NCBI RefSeq assembly: GCF_002934065.1
Contig: NZ_CP018049.1
Span: forward strand, 1,300,501 to 1,364,500
Source of the DNA: Pseudomonas orientalis
GTDB lineage: Bacteria > Pseudomonadota > Gammaproteobacteria > Pseudomonadales > Pseudomonadaceae
Direction of reading: 5' to 3'
DNA: 64,000 nucleotides
Shown here piece after piece: positions 1 through 8,845 of the stretch. The stretch's first letter is position 1. Every line of letters starts with the position of its first letter. Both the position numbers and the translations under genes were made by a program. The notes beneath the pieces are model-generated. The model was not told where the DNA came from. It ran no database searches and saw nothing but the letters and a program-made list of their open reading frames with translations.

Positions 1-11
1 AATTTGCACGT

Positions 12-761
12 TTACAGCTTGTTCAGTTCGGTCCAGTCGGATGCGGAGTTGATCCACTTCGCGTAGGTCGAGAGCAGCATTTGTACACTGTGACCAAGCT
101 GGTTTGCAATGAACGCGGTATTCATGTTCGCCATCAGACACATCGTGGCGCAGGTGTGACGGCAGTCATACTGACGGCGCCGACGAATCCCCAGGCGAGT
201 CAGTGAGGCAAGGAAGTATTTCTTTGGAGTGCTGTCCGACCTGATCCACTCGCTACTCCCATCTGCTGGAGCAAAGACAAACTCCGCCCCCTCCTCTGCC
301 AGTGACCTGGCCACCTTTATCGCGTTCATGGCGCGATCATTCATCAGCACATCCCTTACCGATTTGGTTTTGATCCGCTCTTGCAGGTCCCCCTTCACGG
401 TGCCCCGGCAAACGTGGGCCCGCCGCTTTTCCTCGCTGACCTCCGACCACTTGAGTGCGCGCTGCTCGCCGGGGCGCATCCCGGCGAAGAAGGCAAGCTC
501 AAAGTAGGCCGCGTAGATCTTGGTCTTGCCTGGCAGGTGCTCGTATAGGTCGGCAATGATGCGCTCTGCCTCGGCCCGCTCAAATGGATCCACGAGGCGC
601 TTCTGTAACTTGGTCCTGGGCATGGACAGGCACGGGTTGCGCGCTATATGCCCATCCATCACCGCAGCCTCCCAGCCCCAGGGCGATCCGGTGCTATTCG
701 TCGCCCAGGACGCTCTGGACGATCCGCAATGTGTCGGCATGCATGCGACCAGAAAGGCCAA
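12..761 (-). pseudogene. Tyrosine-type phage integrase, C-terminal fragment
   Basis: The frame encodes the catalytic domain of a tyrosine recombinase. It shows the first Arg in GMRPGEQRALKW, the beta-hairpin Lys in IKTKS, the RHTCAT Arg, the LGHS His and the STYAKW nucleophile Tyr. The His that normally precedes the second Arg is Tyr, a variant I recall in some phage integrases. Family members are usually over 320 residues with an N-terminal SAM-like DNA-binding domain. Here homology appears to end near WEAAVMDGH (about base 665), and the residues upstream look random. I infer a 5' truncation that leaves a non-functional or poorly functional remnant. Any tRNA attachment site would lie left of the window. 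Confidence 0.75.
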
Positions 762-900
762 TGCGCTGCAACGTGTCGCGCTCTACGCCGAGCAGCCCGC
801 GCTGTTAGCGGTGGTGCTGGACGAAAAAGATGAATTCGTGACCTGGGTGCGCCGAGAGTGGCCGCAGGCCCCACTCAGCAATGTTCGCGACCAGCGCTGA
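672..900 (+). pseudogene. Possible C-terminal fragment of an unknown protein
   Basis: An open frame on the plus strand starts where integrase homology stops and ends at a TGA at 898-900. The roughly 75 residues (for example LLAVVLDEKDEFVTWVRR) have ordinary protein composition and no recognisable domain. There is no start codon with a ribosome binding site at its beginning. I read it as the tail of a gene brought next to the integrase by a deletion or insertion. It could also be chance. Confidence 0.2.
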
Positions 901-915
901 ATCGTGTTTTCTGTA

Positions 916-943
916 GGCATGGTGAGTCCTTCCGGGCCATGCC
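916..943. other. Perfect 7-bp inverted repeat
   Basis: GGCATGG and CCATGCC flank a 14-nt loop just after the fragment that stops at 900. No T-run follows, so it is not a standard intrinsic terminator. Its role is unknown. Confidence 0.3.
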
Positions 944-977
944 CGGGCGGTGGAGTGGGGAGATTTATGCGCTGGCG

Positions 978-2390
978 ATGATGCCGGCTTCTGCCATCTC
1001 GCAGAAAAATGAGCAGGCGGGCAGTTTTTCATTGCGGCGCACCGGCCCGTCGCCAAGGTCGCGTAGCGAAAACCGCTCGTTCGTTGTGCGGTTCCGGTGC
1101 AGGTACGCTGTTCACGCCCTAGATTCCGGTACCGGTTCGCCAGATGTAGGCACCGGTGGCGCGATCGGTGGCGCGACGAGCAGACTTACCTACGCCGATG
1201 CCATTGTCGGCAACCGGCGCCTAACGGGTGAGGGTAATGGTGGTAGCTTCTCCCGCCTTGAAAGCGGTGTGGGGCACGGAGCCTACGGGTTTCGGGCAGG
1301 TACCGGCGCCGGCGATGGCGTCTATGGGTACGTAGCACAAGCAGCGCAAGGCAGTGCGGTGCATGGCCGGCACGAAGGCACGTTCAGCGGCGCAGGTGTA
1401 TTTGGTGAGCGATCAAATGGCGCTGGTGAGGGGCCGGGCGTTCTTGGTCACGCTTCAGGCGTTGGCGTTGGCATTGAAAACGCCTCTGTTATGGGGTTTA
1501 AGCTGCCTGGCGAGACATCTCCAGCCGGGTTGTTTGACGGAAGAGGCGTGCATGCCGCGCTCAGAGCTTTTTCCGCCGTCAGTACCACCGCAAAAGCAGT
1601 AGAGTCGCTCTCTGATGTGACATCCACCGCGCCCACCTCCAACACATTTGAACGTGACTACGGTGCCCAGGGCATATGCGTTCTGCATCGGGTGAATGGA
1701 GCCACGGCGCGCACGGGAGCTGTGATAGCCACCGTTTCCACCGTTGCACCAACTGCGAACTCGACTGGCGCGTCGAACGTTACAGGGCATGCCCTTACTA
1801 TCGGCTCCAACGTATCAGAATCAGCAGAGGCCAGTGGCGCATCCTATGACGTCTTGGCGAAGAACGGTGCAAGTGCATTTGGCGCTAAAGCCGTCGTGAA
1901 CGGTGCGAACACGATCAACTATGGACTTTACGGTAACGCTGTCGGTGGAACGACAAACTGGTCGGGTTATTTTGTGGGAAACGTATTTTACGGTGGCGCG
2001 CTTACACCGTCAGATAAACGCTTGAAAACTATCCATGGCGAGGTTGATTACTCTCTTTGCCTGGAAAACGTATTGGCAAATCCGATTTATTGCTACGACA
2101 AAGAAGCCGCCTACATGGCGGACATTTCCGTATGGAGCGAAGTTGAGGATCGAGTGGGGAACTTGATAATTCCTACATATGGAAAAGAAGAGCGCCGGCA
2201 TCTTGTCGCCATTCGGGAAATTGGCAACCTTGCGCAGGATATTCAGAAAACCAACCCCGACTTTATTACCACATACGCAGTTGGGGACACTGATTACCTT
2301 TCTGTCTCTGATCGGTCTGAGCTTTTCCAGCTCAAAGCTGCTTTTAAATACCTGGTAGAAACGCTTCGATCCAAGGGGGTTGATGTATGA
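978..2390 (+). CDS. S74 chaperone-domain fibre-like protein, copy 1 (5' end disrupted)
   Basis: This gene is paralogous to the one directly downstream. It has Gly-rich repeats (GxGxGVYG type), then an S74 endosialidase-type intramolecular chaperone domain with the canonical SDKRLKTI motif, IGNLAQDIQKTNP and YLSVSDRSELFQLKAA. Similarity to copy 2 starts only near AVHALD (about base 1107). No signal peptide is present, unlike copy 2, and residues before that point look non-coding. The frame is open from 858; the ATG at 978 is a guess because no candidate start has a well-placed ribosome binding site. S74 domains trimerise beta-rich fibres and then cleave themselves off. The stop overlaps the earliest possible start of copy 2. 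Probably a truncated duplicate. Confidence 0.5.
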   Translation: MMPASAISQKNEQAGSFSLRRTGPSPRSRSENRSFVVRFRCRYAVHALDSGTGSPDVGTGGAIGGATSRLTYADAIVGNRRLTGEGNGGSFSRLESGVGHGAYGFRAGTGAGDGVYGYVAQAAQGSAVHGRHEGTFSGAGVFGERSNGAGEGPGVLGHASGVGVGIENASVMGFKLPGETSPAGLFDGRGVHAALRAFSAVSTTAKAVESLSDVTSTAPTSNTFERDYGAQGICVLHRVNGATARTGAVIATVSTVAPTANSTGASNVTGHALTIGSNVSESAEASGASYDVLAKNGASAFGAKAVVNGANTINYGLYGNAVGGTTNWSGYFVGNVFYGGALTPSDKRLKTIHGEVDYSLCLENVLANPIYCYDKEAAYMADISVWSEVEDRVGNLIIPTYGKEERRHLVAIREIGNLAQDIQKTNPDFITTYAVGDTDYLSVSDRSELFQLKAAFKYLVETLRSKGVDV

Positions 2391-2419
2391 TTTGCCATCG
2401 CTTTGTAGGAATTATTGGA

Positions 2420-3853
2420 ATGAAAAACCTGTCAGCCATCCTGTTGCTCGGCGCGCTTTCATCTGCCGCTTTTGCCGAGCCTCTTCCGGAAACCATCACT
2501 CAGCATGTGAACATCGTCACCGATGACGCCGTGGTCAAGCCCAGCTCGCTGCGCGTAGTGAAGGATACGCACGGCGTATCTGACGCAGTGTTCGCCTATC
2601 ACAACGCCATTGGTCCGATGGCGTCTGGCTACGGCTTCCATGCGCTTGATGAAGGTGACGGCGGCGCCGGCGGCGGGGCAATAGGCGGCGCAACCACGCG
2701 CTCTACGGCAGCCGATGCAATCGTGGGCAATCGTCGTGAGTCAGGCCCAGGTAATGGCGTGATCGGTACCAGGTGGGAAAACGGCAACGGTTCGGGCGTA
2801 TACGGCGTGATGCGCGGCACTGGCTCGGGTAGCGGTGTAACCGGATACAAGATCCTCACAGGCTCCGGTCATGGTGTTTACGGAAAGAACGAATCCGCAG
2901 ATGGTGCCGGGGTGTACGGTGAGCGCCTGAACGGGGCAGGGCCTGGCTACGGTGTGCTTGGCTATGCCCAGGGCGCCACCGGTATTGATAACGCGTCGGT
3001 AGCCGGGCTTAAAAAGGAAGGCGACTGGGGTTACTCGATCCTGGCCGACTCTCGCGGCCGTGACTCGGCGCTGCGAGTTTTCTCCGCCCGCAATGTCGGC
3101 CGGGCCATTGATTCGCTCACGGATGTCACCAACACATCGCCGGTGTCCAACACCCTTGAGCGCGCCAACGGATCTTTCGGCATCGCGTCGACCAGCCTTG
3201 TGTCCGGAGGTGGCCCGCGTACCGCATCAGTAACAGCTTCTGTCTCGAGCGTTGAGCCTGTCGCGGCGTCCACCGGGGTCGGCGCTGTCACTGCTCAGGA
3301 GTCCCGCATATCCAGCGCCGTGACCGGTTCAGGCGATGCGCGTGGCAGCACCTCTACCGTTCTGGCCACTGATGGCAAGCAGGCCACCGGCTATCGTGCG
3401 TTGGTTGATGGTCGCAACGACGCCAACTACGGCGTATATGCGAATGCCACCGGCGGCAAGATCAACTATTCGGGCTACTTTATTGGCGATGTCCAGGCCG
3501 GCCGCGTGATGACCGCCACCGATAGCCGCCTGCAGGAAGTACGCGGTGAAGTCGATTACGCCAAGAGCATGCAGCGCGTGCTGGCGAACAAGGTCTATGT
3601 GTCCGACCGCTATGTCGTCTGGAAGGAAACCGACGCCAACGGCGTGGTCACCGAGAAGCGCCAGAAGATCGCAACCAACGAAACTGGCAACCTTGCTCAA
3701 GACGTACAGAAAACCAACCCTGATGCGGTCGTCGTCAATCCCGATGGATACATGTCGGTGTCAGATCGCGAAGAGCTGTATCAGTTGAAAGCAGCGGTTA
3801 TCTACCTGACAAAGCAGTTGCAGGCGAAAGGAATTGATGTAACGCCAAAATAG
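2420..3853 (+). CDS. Secreted S74 chaperone-domain fibre-like protein, copy 2
   Basis: 477 residues. The ATG at 2420 is preferred over an in-frame ATG at 2387: AGGA lies 9 nt upstream and a clear Sec signal peptide follows (MKNLSAILLLGALSSAAFA). Residues about 70-190 hold repeated Gly-rich units (GSGVYG, GSGVTGY, GHGVYG, GAGVYG, GYGVLGY) suggesting a repetitive beta fibre. The last 120 residues match the S74 fold (LAQDVQKTNPDAVV, YMSVSDREELYQLKAA). The self-cleavage motif reads TDSRLQ instead of SDxRLK. Phage fibres do not normally carry Sec signals, so an exported surface fibre is inferred. An intrinsic terminator follows about 120 nt downstream. Confidence 0.7.
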   Translation: MKNLSAILLLGALSSAAFAEPLPETITQHVNIVTDDAVVKPSSLRVVKDTHGVSDAVFAYHNAIGPMASGYGFHALDEGDGGAGGGAIGGATTRSTAADAIVGNRRESGPGNGVIGTRWENGNGSGVYGVMRGTGSGSGVTGYKILTGSGHGVYGKNESADGAGVYGERLNGAGPGYGVLGYAQGATGIDNASVAGLKKEGDWGYSILADSRGRDSALRVFSARNVGRAIDSLTDVTNTSPVSNTLERANGSFGIASTSLVSGGGPRTASVTASVSSVEPVAASTGVGAVTAQESRISSAVTGSGDARGSTSTVLATDGKQATGYRALVDGRNDANYGVYANATGGKINYSGYFIGDVQAGRVMTATDSRLQEVRGEVDYAKSMQRVLANKVYVSDRYVVWKETDANGVVTEKRQKIATNETGNLAQDVQKTNPDAVVVNPDGYMSVSDREELYQLKAAVIYLTKQLQAKGIDVTPK

Positions 3854-3971
3854 GAAGATGTGTTCGTTCGGCAGGGACGCCGGAGAGGGCTGGGCCAATT
3901 TATGGGCCAGTGATGGATTACGAATGCGGGGGAGTGCGGGCCGTGACGGGTGGAATGCTCGTAAAACACTG

Positions 3972-4001
3972 AGGCGCGGCAATGATGCTCGCGCCTTTTT
4001 T
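3972..4001 (+). terminator. Intrinsic terminator after the S74 gene pair
   Basis: A 7-bp stem (AGGCGCG / CGCGCCT) is followed by six T residues. It closes the 858-3853 unit. Confidence 0.75.
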
Positions 4002-4352
4002 ATTGCTCAAAACCCCCGTAAAACCCCGGAACGCCGTTGACATTAAATGTCGCGTCTTACCAATAGGGCTACGGTTTTCAGGGGTGTTCAAGCAGGGCGC
4101 CGAAGCGCTTTTGAAGACGGTTTCCAGACAGCAGCGGCCCATTTGTACACTGGCGTTGAGACGTTTTGCAATGCGCAGGGCGCTTGGGGGCGCGGTTATA
4201 GCGGTTCACGGCACCTGAGGGAGGCTTCTGAAATATTTGCTCACGTTTAGCCATGCCTTGGCCTATATCCGCCGATTCACCGCACGAACCTTGCTGGCGC
4301 ACTGGGCGGTCGCGGCCCATAGTTGGGCAAAGCCCCTATAAAGAGACTGGCC
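4002..4352. other. Intergenic stretch without a supported gene
   Basis: Short frames exist on both strands here but none has a convincing start or a recognisable product. The last 100 bases should hold the promoter of the molybdopterin oxidoreductase gene. This may also be the outer edge of the island remnant. Confidence 0.4.
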
Positions 4353-6461
4353 ATGACCAAGACTCTCCATCACCGTGCCTGCCACCTGTGCGAAGCCATC
4401 TGCGGCCTGACCCTGGAAACCACTCAAGCCGAAGACGGAGGCCTGACCATCACCTCGATCAAGGGCGACCCGCTGGACGCCTTCAGTCGTGGGCACATCT
4501 GTCCTAAAGCCGTGGCATTGCAGGATATCCAGAATGACCCGGACCGCCTGCACCAGCCCATGTTGCGCGTTGGCAGCGAATGGCAACCGGTCCCGTGGGA
4601 AGATGCGTTTGCGCTGGTAGCCGAACGCCTTGCGGGCATCCAGGCCAGGCATGGGCAGAATGCGGTGGCGGTGTACCAGGGCAACCCCAGCGTGCACAAC
4701 TACGGGCTGATGACCCATAGCAATTATTTTCTTGGCCTGCTGAAGACGCGTAACCGCTACTCCGCAACGTCGGTGGACCAACTGCCCCATCACCTCTCCA
4801 GTCACCTGATGTACGGTCATGGCCTGCTGCTGCCCATTCCGGACATCGACCACACTGATTTCATGCTGATCCTGGGCGGTAACCCGCTCGCGTCCAATGG
4901 CAGCATCATGACCGTGCCCGATGTGGAGAAACGCCTCAAGGCGATTCAGGCCCGAGGCGGTAAAGTAGTGGTGGTCGACCCGCGACGCAGTGAGACGGCG
5001 GCGATTGCAGACCAGCATCTGTTCGTGCGCCCCGGCGGCGATGCGGCCTTGTTGTTCGGACTGCTCAACACGCTGTTTGCAGAAGGGTTGACCCGCGACA
5101 GCCATTTGCCGGTTGAGGGGCTGCAAAGCGTGCGCCAGGCGATCGCCGGGTTTACCGCCGAGGCCATGAGCCGTCAGTGCGCGGTGCCTGCCGAACAGAT
5201 CCGCCAGTTGGCGCGTGACTTCGCCGCAGCGGACAAGGCTGTGTGTTATGGGCGTATGGGCGTCTCGACCCAGGCATTCGGCACGCTGTGTCATTGGCTG
5301 GTGCAGTTGATCAATCTGGTCACCGGCAATCTTGACCGCGTGGGCGGCGCCTTGTGTACCACGCCGGCGGTGGACCTGGTGGCGTCGACCGGAGGCGGGC
5401 ATTTCAACCGCTGGCAAAGCCGCGTATCCGGGCGACCTGAATACGGCGGCGAGCTGCCGGTGTCTGCCTTGGCCGAGGAAATGCTCACCGAAGGTGACGG
5501 GCAAATCCGCGCCCTGGTGACGGTGGCCGGCAACCCGGTATTGTCGACGCCCAACGGCCGTCAGCTGGAGCAGGCGCTGGAGGGGTTGGAGTTCATGGTC
5601 AGTGTCGACCTCTACATCAACGAGACTACGCGCTATGCCGACCTGATCCTGCCGTCCACATCGGCATTGGAGAATGATCACTACGACACCACTTTCAATA
5701 TGTTCGCGGTGCGCAATGTCACGCGCTTCAACCGCGCGATCCTGCCCAAGCCTGACGGTGCGCTGCACGACTGGGAAATTTTCGTCGGCCTGGCCAAGGC
5801 GTTTGCGGCGCATACCGGCGTGGTGCTCAAACCGACGATGCCGCCCGCGCAGATGATCGACTTTGGACTGCGCGCCGGGACTTACGGCGATGCCTCTGCG
5901 CACAAGCTATCAGTGGCGATGCTGGCCGATCATCCCCATGGCGTGGACCTGGGGCCGCTCAGGCCGAACCTGGCCGAGCGGCTGAAGACTGTCGACGGCA
6001 AGGTGCAGGCGGCGCCGGCGGTGATCCTGGCTGACCTGGCGCGCTTTGCCGCGCAACCGCTGCCGCTGGCTGACGAACTGCTGCTGATTGGCCGTCGTCA
6101 CGTGCGCAGTAATAATTCCTGGATGCATAACTATCATCGACTGGTGAAGGGCAAGCCGCGTCATCAACTGCTGATGCACCCCGACGACCTGGCCAGACGG
6201 CAATTGAGCGACGGTCAGCGGGTGCGGGTCAGTTCGCGTATCGGCATGGTCGAAATCGAAGTGGTGGCCAGCACCGATATGATGCCTGGCGTGGTCAGCC
6301 TGCCCCACGGCTGGGGGCACGGGCGCCCGGGTGTGCAGATGAGCATCGCCAGCGGCCAGCCCGGGGCGAGTGCCAACGACTTGACCGACGAGCGGCAATT
6401 GGACGAGCTGTCGGGCAATGCGGCGCTCAACGGCGTACCGGTGAACGTTTCGGCAGCTTGA
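4353..6461 (+). CDS. Molybdopterin oxidoreductase (DMSO reductase superfamily, FdhF/NarB-like)
   Basis: 702 residues. The ATG at 4353 is preceded by AAGAG and gives a protein beginning with the iron-sulfur motif. Cys10, Cys13, Cys17 and Cys50 form a CxxCxxxC...C [4Fe-4S] site, followed by CPKA, as in formate dehydrogenase and assimilatory nitrate reductase relatives. The middle holds molybdopterin-guanine-dinucleotide binding stretches (LILGGNPLASNG, VVDPRRSETA). The C-terminal third is a molydop-binding domain (RSNNSWMHN, LPHGWGHGRPG). There is no Tat signal, so it is probably cytoplasmic. No partner subunit is adjacent. The substrate cannot be told from sequence. Confidence 0.85.
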   Translation: MTKTLHHRACHLCEAICGLTLETTQAEDGGLTITSIKGDPLDAFSRGHICPKAVALQDIQNDPDRLHQPMLRVGSEWQPVPWEDAFALVAERLAGIQARHGQNAVAVYQGNPSVHNYGLMTHSNYFLGLLKTRNRYSATSVDQLPHHLSSHLMYGHGLLLPIPDIDHTDFMLILGGNPLASNGSIMTVPDVEKRLKAIQARGGKVVVVDPRRSETAAIADQHLFVRPGGDAALLFGLLNTLFAEGLTRDSHLPVEGLQSVRQAIAGFTAEAMSRQCAVPAEQIRQLARDFAAADKAVCYGRMGVSTQAFGTLCHWLVQLINLVTGNLDRVGGALCTTPAVDLVASTGGGHFNRWQSRVSGRPEYGGELPVSALAEEMLTEGDGQIRALVTVAGNPVLSTPNGRQLEQALEGLEFMVSVDLYINETTRYADLILPSTSALENDHYDTTFNMFAVRNVTRFNRAILPKPDGALHDWEIFVGLAKAFAAHTGVVLKPTMPPAQMIDFGLRAGTYGDASAHKLSVAMLADHPHGVDLGPLRPNLAERLKTVDGKVQAAPAVILADLARFAAQPLPLADELLLIGRRHVRSNNSWMHNYHRLVKGKPRHQLLMHPDDLARRQLSDGQRVRVSSRIGMVEIEVVASTDMMPGVVSLPHGWGHGRPGVQMSIASGQPGASANDLTDERQLDELSGNAALNGVPVNVSAA

Positions 6462-6560
6462 GGTTGGCTGTCGGCGCGCCCGAGCATCCAGCAGGTTTTT
6501 TGCGTTACAATGCGCCACCGTGCCGACCCGTGAGTCGAAAAGTTCCTGCAGAGGTGTTCC

Positions 6561-6899
6561 ATGGATATCATCGAAACGATCAAAGAGCAGATTGCCAACA
6601 ACACCATTCTGCTTTACATGAAAGGCGCGCCAAACGCTCCTCAGTGCGGTTTCTCCGCGAAAGCGTCCCAGGCCATCATGGCGTGTGGCGAGAAGTTTGC
6701 TTACGTGGATATCCTGCAAAACCCTGAAATCCGCGCGAATCTGCCAAAGTACGCCAACTGGCCGACTTTCCCGCAGCTGTGGGTAGCCGGTGAGCTGGTA
6801 GGCGGTAGCGACATCATCACTGAAATGGCAGCTGATGGCTCGTTGCAGGCGCTGATCAAAGACGCAGCAGCAAACGCGGCAGCCAAGACCGACGCTTGA
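6561..6899 (+). CDS. grxD: Monothiol glutaredoxin GrxD (Grx4 family)
   Basis: 112 residues, normal for the family. The CGFS active site is at residues 29-32 (NAPQCGFSAKA), followed by the WPTFPQLWVAGELVGGSD glutathione-binding region. CGFS glutaredoxins bind a glutathione-ligated [2Fe-2S] cluster and deliver it to target proteins with BolA partners. The start ATG has GAGG about 9 nt upstream. It faces bfr convergently and shares a bidirectional terminator with it. Its place beside bfr and bfd matches the conserved Pseudomonas iron-handling cluster. Confidence 0.95.
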   Translation: MDIIETIKEQIANNTILLYMKGAPNAPQCGFSAKASQAIMACGEKFAYVDILQNPEIRANLPKYANWPTFPQLWVAGELVGGSDIITEMAADGSLQALIKDAAANAAAKTDA

Positions 6900-6911
6900 T
6901 TGGCTTGCAAT

Positions 6912-6949
6912 AAAAAGCCCCGCTTCTCGTGAGAGAGCGGGGCTTTTTT
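6912..6949. terminator. Bidirectional terminator between grxD and bfr
   Basis: AAAAGCCCCGCT pairs with AGCGGGGCTTTT around a 12-nt loop. A and T runs on both sides allow it to serve both convergent genes. Confidence 0.85.
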
Positions 6950-6967
6950 GTACCTGAACGCTTGGGG

Positions 6968-7438
6968 TTATTCGCCCATCTGCGATTGCAGGTAGTTTTC
7001 CAGGCTGACTTTGTCGATCAGGCCCAGTTGGGTTTCCAGCCAGTCGATGTGTTCTTCCTGGTCTTCAAGGATATCTTCCAGCAATTCGCGACTGCCATAG
7101 TCGCCCGTGGCTTCGCAGTGAGCGATGGCGGCCTTGAGGTCGCTGTGGCTCTTGCGTTCAAAGCCCAGGTCGCTGCTGATCATTTCCTGGGTGTGCTCGC
7201 CGATATTCAGCTTGCCCAGGTCCTGCACATTCGGCAGGCCTTCCAGGAACAGGATGCGTTTGATCAGCGCATCGGCGTCTTTCATGGCCTTGATCGATTC
7301 TTTGTATTCGCGCTTGCCCAGCTTTTCCAGGCCCCAATCGTCGTACATGCGTGCATGCAGAAAGTACTGATTGATCGCGACCAGTTCATTGGCAAGGATT
7401 TTGTTGAGTTGCTGGATGACTGAGATGTCGCCTTTCAT
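6968..7438 (-). CDS. bfr: Bacterioferritin, heme-binding but ferroxidase-degenerate subunit
   Basis: 156 residues, a four-helix ferritin fold. By E. coli Bfr numbering the heme ligand Met52 is present, but the di-iron ferroxidase ligands are only partly kept: Glu18, Glu94 and His130 remain, while Glu51 is Ala, His54 is Asp and Glu127 is Gln. From memory, P. putida has a two-subunit system in which one subunit keeps Met52 but lacks a full ferroxidase centre and the other is the reverse; this gene matches the former. It would then store iron and accept electrons from Bfd through the heme, in shells shared with a second subunit encoded elsewhere. bfd is next upstream on the same strand, separated by a terminator. 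Confidence 0.93.
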   Translation of the reverse strand: MKGDISVIQQLNKILANELVAINQYFLHARMYDDWGLEKLGKREYKESIKAMKDADALIKRILFLEGLPNVQDLGKLNIGEHTQEMISSDLGFERKSHSDLKAAIAHCEATGDYGSRELLEDILEDQEEHIDWLETQLGLIDKVSLENYLQSQMGE

Positions 7439-7594
7439 GACTGGGGTCCTGCCCTGTAATAGCTGTGTATGGGCGGAGTTTGAGCGGCGACAATCCCGGT
7501 GTCAAACCTAAGTTATTGAATAATAAATGAAAATTAATCGGAATAAGAATGTTTGTGTTCCGCGTCTTGACGCTAACTAATTGAATTGCAGGCA

Positions 7595-7622
7595 TAAAAA
7601 AACCGGACACAGGGTCCGGTTC
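7595..7622 (-). terminator. Terminator downstream of bfd
   Basis: On the minus strand ACCGGAC pairs with GTCCGGT and is followed by a run of seven T. It separates bfd from bfr, which therefore needs its own promoter in 7439-7594. Confidence 0.8.
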
Positions 7623-7638
7623 TTTAAAACACGCCTAT

Positions 7639-7857
7639 TTAAGCGTGTGTAAATTCTACTGAATACGGTGCCGCAGCCTGAGCTGTCTGCAACTGAGTAA
7701 GGGTTTCCCGCACCACTTGCTTGGCGAGGCATGCGCATTTTCCACACTGGCTGGCAACGCCGGTGGTTTCACGCACTTCCTTGTAGCTGCAGCAACCTTC
7801 ATAGATTGCTTCGCGGATTTGTCCGTCGGTGACGCCAGTACAGAGGCACACATACAT
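7639..7857 (-). CDS. bfd: Bacterioferritin-associated ferredoxin Bfd
   Basis: 72 residues. Four Cys (Cys4, Cys6 and the SQCGKC pair at 38 and 41) bind the [2Fe-2S] cluster of the BFD-like fold. Bfd docks on bacterioferritin near the heme and passes electrons to reduce stored ferric iron so it can be released. Fpr, encoded at 48084 in this window, is the known electron donor in P. aeruginosa. Bfd is made under iron starvation, and a Fur-like site lies about 55 nt upstream. The gene diverges from the peroxiredoxin gene. Confidence 0.95.
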   Translation of the reverse strand: MYVCLCTGVTDGQIREAIYEGCCSYKEVRETTGVASQCGKCACLAKQVVRETLTQLQTAQAAAPYSVEFTHA

Positions 7858-7910
7858 AAGGAGAACCGTCGCGGGTTTAGGGCTTAAGTGCGATGGATCT
7901 TAATGTTAAC

Positions 7911-7929
7911 GAGAATGATTGTCAAAATA
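7911..7929. promoter_or_regulatory. Probable Fur box upstream of bfd
   Basis: GAGAATGATTGTCAAAATA matches 13 of 19 positions of the GATAATGATAATCATTATC Fur consensus. It sits in the bfd/peroxiredoxin divergent region near the expected bfd promoter. Iron-repressed expression of bfd is established in Pseudomonas. Confidence 0.6.
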
Positions 7930-8101
7930 GTTTCGTCGACTGTCCCTTGGGTATTGCCTGCGCGCTGACGAACGGTTTTTTCGGTGTATGATGGTCGGTC
8001 TTTACGAAGCGTGACTGCGTCACAGGTCTGTCGCCAATACACGGCAGACTCGACGCTGGTCCTGTTACTTCAATCGTCACCCCTTCATCAGGAGATATCC
8101 A

Positions 8102-8704
8102 ATGAGCGTACTCGTCGGCAAACAAGCCCCGGATTTCGACGTACCTGCCGTCCTCGGCAACGGCGAAATCGTAGACAGCTTCAAACTGTCTGAAGCCATC
8201 AAAGGCAAATACGGCCTGGTGTTCTTCTACCCGCTGGACTTCACCTTCGTCTGCCCATCCGAGCTGATTGCTCTGGATCACCGCATGGACGATTTCAAGG
8301 CACGCAACGTTGAAGTGGTCGCCGTTTCCATCGACTCCCACTTCACCCACAATGCCTGGCGCAACACAGCCATCAACGATGGCGGCATCGGTAAAGTCAA
8401 ATACACCATGGCTGCCGATATGAAGCACGATATCGCCAAGGCCTACGACGTAGAGTCCGAAGGCGGTGTGGCTTTCCGTGGCGCGTTCCTGATCGACGAC
8501 AAGGGCGTTGTGCGCTCGCAGATCATCAACGACCTGCCGCTGGGCCGTAACATGGAAGAGCTGATTCGCCTGGTCGACGCGCTGCAATTCCACGAAGAGC
8601 ACGGCGAAGTCTGCCCTGCCAACTGGAAAAAAGGCGACAAAGGCATGACCGCTTCCACCGAAGGTGTGGCGGCTTACCTGACCGAGAACGCCGGCAAGCT
8701 GTAA
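8102..8704 (+). CDS. Typical 2-Cys peroxiredoxin (AhpC/Prx1 family)
   Basis: 200 residues. The peroxidatic Cys51 lies in FTFVCPSE and the resolving Cys at about 171 in GEVCPANW, the pattern of decameric 2-Cys peroxiredoxins. A GGIG motif is present. The enzyme reduces hydrogen peroxide and organic hydroperoxides in the cytoplasm. No AhpF-type reductase is adjacent, so thioredoxin is the likely donor. Its place next to bfd and rnt corresponds to PA3529 of P. aeruginosa and differs from the ahpCF locus. A strong terminator follows. Confidence 0.93.
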   Translation: MSVLVGKQAPDFDVPAVLGNGEIVDSFKLSEAIKGKYGLVFFYPLDFTFVCPSELIALDHRMDDFKARNVEVVAVSIDSHFTHNAWRNTAINDGGIGKVKYTMAADMKHDIAKAYDVESEGGVAFRGAFLIDDKGVVRSQIINDLPLGRNMEELIRLVDALQFHEEHGEVCPANWKKGDKGMTASTEGVAAYLTENAGKL

Positions 8705-8724
8705 GCCGGATTCAAGGTAGAAAA

Positions 8725-8753
8725 AAAACCGGCCTGTGAGGGCCGGTTTTTTT
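8725..8753 (+). terminator. Terminator of the peroxiredoxin gene
   Basis: AAAACCGGCC and GGCCGGTTTT form a 10-bp stem with a 6-nt loop and a T7 tail. Confidence 0.85.
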
Positions 8754-8845
8754 ATGGGCGGGGCGGTGCGACGATTCGACTTGCGCGTGATTGCGCTGTA
8801 TCAGTCCATAAATACGTCACTGACACCCCGCAAGCCCTGATGCCA

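Noticed and set aside
4263..5903. 546-codon open frame on the minus strand
   Set aside because: It is the antisense shadow of the molybdopterin oxidoreductase; composition is His/Arg/Gln-rich and no family is recognisable.
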